Source: an uncultured Fidelibacterota bacterium
Lineage (GTDB): Bacteria > Fidelibacterota > Marinisomatia > Marinisomatales > UBA1611
Length of the DNA stretch: 45,167 nucleotides
Direction of reading: 5' to 3'
NCBI GenBank assembly: GCA_902559415.1
Contig: CACEHW010000006.1
Span: forward strand, 1-45,167
The translations under genes were made by a program, and so were the position numbers. Under the pieces are notes generated by a model. The model saw only the letters and a program-made list of their open reading frames with translations. It searched no databases and was not told the DNA's origin. Shown one piece after another: positions 42,886-45,167 of the stretch (its first letter is position 1; every line of letters begins with the position of its first letter).

Positions 42886-44781
42886 TTGAAAAACAATTTG
42901 ACACCAAGATATTTAATTATTCTAGTGATATTAGGATGGTCATTCTACTCATTATGGCCCTCAATTAAATACCAAAACTTATCTTCTGAAGACAAAGAAG
43001 TTTTAAGAGAACAAGGTAAGCTTTCTCAAATAGAATCTCGCGTTATTCGTCAGGGGTTAGATCTTAAAGGTGGTATGTTTATTGCGCTCGAAGCTGACAT
43101 CCCTGCTCTTGTAAAAAACTTAGCTTCGAATCGGAATGAAAAGTTTAACAATTTACTTATAGAAGTAATTAATGATTTTAAGTCTGATGAAAAAGAAAAC
43201 TTTTTTGATATTTTTAGAAATAAAGTCCAAAATAGTAATATTAAAATTGTACGCTACTTTCATGAATATGGATCCAACCTTGACGATATCATAATTGCCT
43301 TAGAGCAGGAGGCAGAAGATTCAATTAACAGAGTTTTAGAAATCCTTCAAAATAGAATAGATCAATTTGGTGTCGCTGAACCAACTATCCAAAAACAAGG
43401 TAAATATCGTATCCTAGTAGAATTAGCAGGTGTACAAGATTCAGATAGAGCTAGAGCTCTTCTCCAAAGTACAGCATTATTAGAATTTTATTTAGTAAAA
43501 AACAGTGCTGCAACAAACGAGATTATTATTCAGCTTGATAACATCCTAAAAAAAGCGGTTAGTAGTGAAGATTTAGAAAGCTTAATCGCTGAATCAACTA
43601 TTGATGATAAAACAAATAATGAAAAACAAAGTCCTGATGATAATGTAACAACTATTGATGAGATTTTTGGAGAAACAGACGTTGCAACTTCAGATAGTTC
43701 TGATCTTGAATCTGATCTTATCATTGACTCCCCTCTACAATCACTAATTGAATTTGTTCAGGGCGATATGGTTGTAAAATCGAAAAATTTATATGCTTTG
43801 AAAAAATTATTAAATGAAGAAGGTGCTAAATTAAAATTAAAATCATCAACAGGTCAGTTTTTATTTAGCAATAATTCTGAACAGTTAGGTACCTCTGGAG
43901 AATATTTTAGATTATATTATTTAGAATCTATGCCTGAATTAACTGGGGGAGTTGTAGAAAAAGCAAAAGCTAACCTCGGAAGCTTAGGAGGAGGAAGTGC
44001 TGGACTTCCCGTTGTATCACTTGACATGAATAGCGAAGGTGCTAAAACTTGGTCTCGCGTAACAGGAGCAAACGTTGGTCAACGAATAGCAATCGTACTT
44101 GATAATAAGGTCCACATGGCACCTAATATTAGAGAAAAAATTCCTGGAGGGAGAACTCAAATAGAGGGCTTTGCTGATATAAACGAAGCTAAGGATATTG
44201 CAATTATTCTAAGAGCAGGTGCTTTACCAGCCCCAGTTAATATTGTTGAAGAAAGGACTGTTGGACCCAGCCTAGGTGCTGATTCAATTTCTAGAGGCCA
44301 AAAATCAATTCTAATAGGTCTGGGCATAGTATTTATTTTTATGCTAGTCTATTACAAATCTTCTGGAGCTATCGCAAATTTTGCATTAATATGGAATATT
44401 ATTTTAATTCTAGCCGTTCTTGCCTCACTTGGTGCCACATTAACTCTTCCTGGTATTGCAGGACTTATTTTAACAGTTGGAATGTGTATAGATTCAAATG
44501 TAATAATTTTTGAAAGAATTCGCGAAGAATTAAAAAAAGGTAAAACACCAAAATCAGCTATAGAAGCTGGCTATAATAGAGCTATTACAACCATCATAGA
44601 CGCCAACCTGACTACTGTTATTGCATCTTTAGTGCTTTATCAATTCGGGACAGGCCCAATCAAAGGTTTTGCTACTGTACTTTTCTGGGGAATTCTAATC
44701 AGTATGTTTACCGCTGTTTATGTTACTAGAACTATTTTTTACACAATCACGAAAAAATCAATCAAAACTTTAAGTATTTAA
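42886..44781 (+). CDS. secD: Protein translocase subunit SecD
   Basis: This 631-residue protein uses proton energy to pull translocated proteins out on the periplasmic side. It has an N-terminal helix (about 8-24), a large periplasmic P1 region with RQGLDLKGGMF and NRIDQFGVAEP, and six C-terminal helices including ILTVGMCIDSNVIIFERIREE. An acidic insertion (about 240-280) rich in Asp/Ser lies inside P1. The start codon appears to be TTG at 42886, because the upstream ATG is followed at once by a stop. secF follows two bases later. No ribosome site is obvious. Confidence 0.96.
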   Translation: MKNNLTPRYLIILVILGWSFYSLWPSIKYQNLSSEDKEVLREQGKLSQIESRVIRQGLDLKGGMFIALEADIPALVKNLASNRNEKFNNLLIEVINDFKSDEKENFFDIFRNKVQNSNIKIVRYFHEYGSNLDDIIIALEQEAEDSINRVLEILQNRIDQFGVAEPTIQKQGKYRILVELAGVQDSDRARALLQSTALLEFYLVKNSAATNEIIIQLDNILKKAVSSEDLESLIAESTIDDKTNNEKQSPDDNVTTIDEIFGETDVATSDSSDLESDLIIDSPLQSLIEFVQGDMVVKSKNLYALKKLLNEEGAKLKLKSSTGQFLFSNNSEQLGTSGEYFRLYYLESMPELTGGVVEKAKANLGSLGGGSAGLPVVSLDMNSEGAKTWSRVTGANVGQRIAIVLDNKVHMAPNIREKIPGGRTQIEGFADINEAKDIAIILRAGALPAPVNIVEERTVGPSLGADSISRGQKSILIGLGIVFIFMLVYYKSSGAIANFALIWNIILILAVLASLGATLTLPGIAGLILTVGMCIDSNVIIFERIREELKKGKTPKSAIEAGYNRAITTIIDANLTTVIASLVLYQFGTGPIKGFATVLFWGILISMFTAVYVTRTIFYTITKKSIKTLSI

Positions 44782-44783
44782 AA

Positions 44784-45167
44784 ATGCAGATTATAAAAAA
44801 TTCCAATATTGATTTTATTAACAATTCAAAGTTTACTATTTTTCTTTCCAGCGCCTTAATACTGGCAAGTATTTTTTCTTTGATTATCAATAATGGCCCT
44901 CGATTAAGTATAGATTTCAAGGGTGGAACATTAGTAGCTGTAAAATACACAAAAGAAATCAACATTAATGAATTTAGATCTAAACTAAAAAAAGTAAATA
45001 TAAATGGACAAAATTTTGATTTTAGTTCTGCTGAAATAAAACACTTTGGAAATAAATCAAATGTTGCACTCCGCATAGCAAGTATTGAAAATGAACCCGA
45101 AAACTTTTCCCGTGACCTAATTAAAGTACTAAAAGATATATATCCAAATGCATCCCCAACAGATAAA
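44784..45167 (+). CDS. secF: Protein translocase subunit SecF, partial (3' end outside window)
   Basis: The 128 visible codons encode the N-terminal part of SecF: a short cytoplasmic segment, the first membrane helix (about 18-38) and the conserved NNGPRLSIDFKGGTLVAV that opens the periplasmic domain. SecF forms a complex with SecD. The ATG at 44784 lies two bases after the secD stop, so they are co-translated. The remaining helices are beyond the window edge. Confidence 0.92.
   Translation, partial: MQIIKNSNIDFINNSKFTIFLSSALILASIFSLIINNGPRLSIDFKGGTLVAVKYTKEININEFRSKLKKVNINGQNFDFSSAEIKHFGNKSNVALRIASIENEPENFSRDLIKVLKDIYPNASPTDK

Noticed and set aside
44762-45076. 104-codon minus-strand frame at the window end
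   Set aside because: It is antisense to secF, whose N-terminal helix and SIDFKGG motif are clear on the plus strand.

Overview
This is an AT-rich chromosomal window from an aerobic, Gram-negative bacterium of the Fibrobacteres-Chlorobi-Bacteroidetes (FCB) superphylum. The best guess is Candidatus Marinimicrobia (SAR406, Neomarinimicrobiota). That placement is inferred from low GC, a secreted protein with a Por/type IX-type C-terminal sorting domain, FCB-style SecA with a large insertion, a bactofilin/parAB cluster and an unusual bc-type complex. No database search was possible. I see no plasmid, phage, IS element or CRISPR signal. Genes are packed tightly, and no stretch longer than 300 bases lacks a gene.

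Region 1 (1-17.8 kb) is a terminal-respiration island. The minus-strand cox cluster reads: 167-aa four-helix membrane protein, 52-aa membrane peptide, two-cluster ferredoxin, coxA (broken by a one-base homopolymer frameshift), coxC, subunit IV, 65-aa and 73-aa small membrane proteins, and coxB (cut by the window edge). A plus-strand pair encodes an amicyanin-like cupredoxin and a CusF-SCO copper-chaperone fusion. The minus-strand complex III cluster runs from 14755 down to 6570: a cytosolic SRPBCC protein with three C-terminal repeats, three tiny membrane peptides, a membrane-anchored HEAT protein, a Rieske protein, a b6-type cytochrome b, an extended subunit IV-like protein, and a 999-residue octaheme cytochrome c with a long N-terminal coiled coil and an Asp-rich tail. 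Divergent from it is ctaA-SCO-ctaB-DUF420, the heme A and CuA assembly operon. Together these genes describe a complete quinol-to-oxygen chain in which the octaheme subunit probably replaces cytochrome c1 and perhaps the soluble cytochrome c.

Region 2 (17.8-29.3 kb, minus strand) holds a tRNA-Leu(UAG), a 1120-residue secreted protein with cohesin-like repeats, a Cys/Met-metabolism PLP enzyme, secA, nusB, a branched-chain aminotransferase, a thiolase and phoH.

Region 3 (29.3-32.9 kb) has a small plus-strand envelope operon (TatT-family lipoprotein, TPR protein, lipoprotein) facing aspS.

Region 4 (33-42.7 kb, minus strand) is a housekeeping run: parA-parB-M23 peptidase-bactofilin-atpZ-(short atpI-like ORF)-atpBEFHAGDC. 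The window ends with plus-strand secD and the start of secF.

The strongest candidate for an undescribed system is the complex III cluster with its octaheme coiled-coil cytochrome, three tiny membrane peptides, HEAT anchor and triple-repeat SRPBCC protein.
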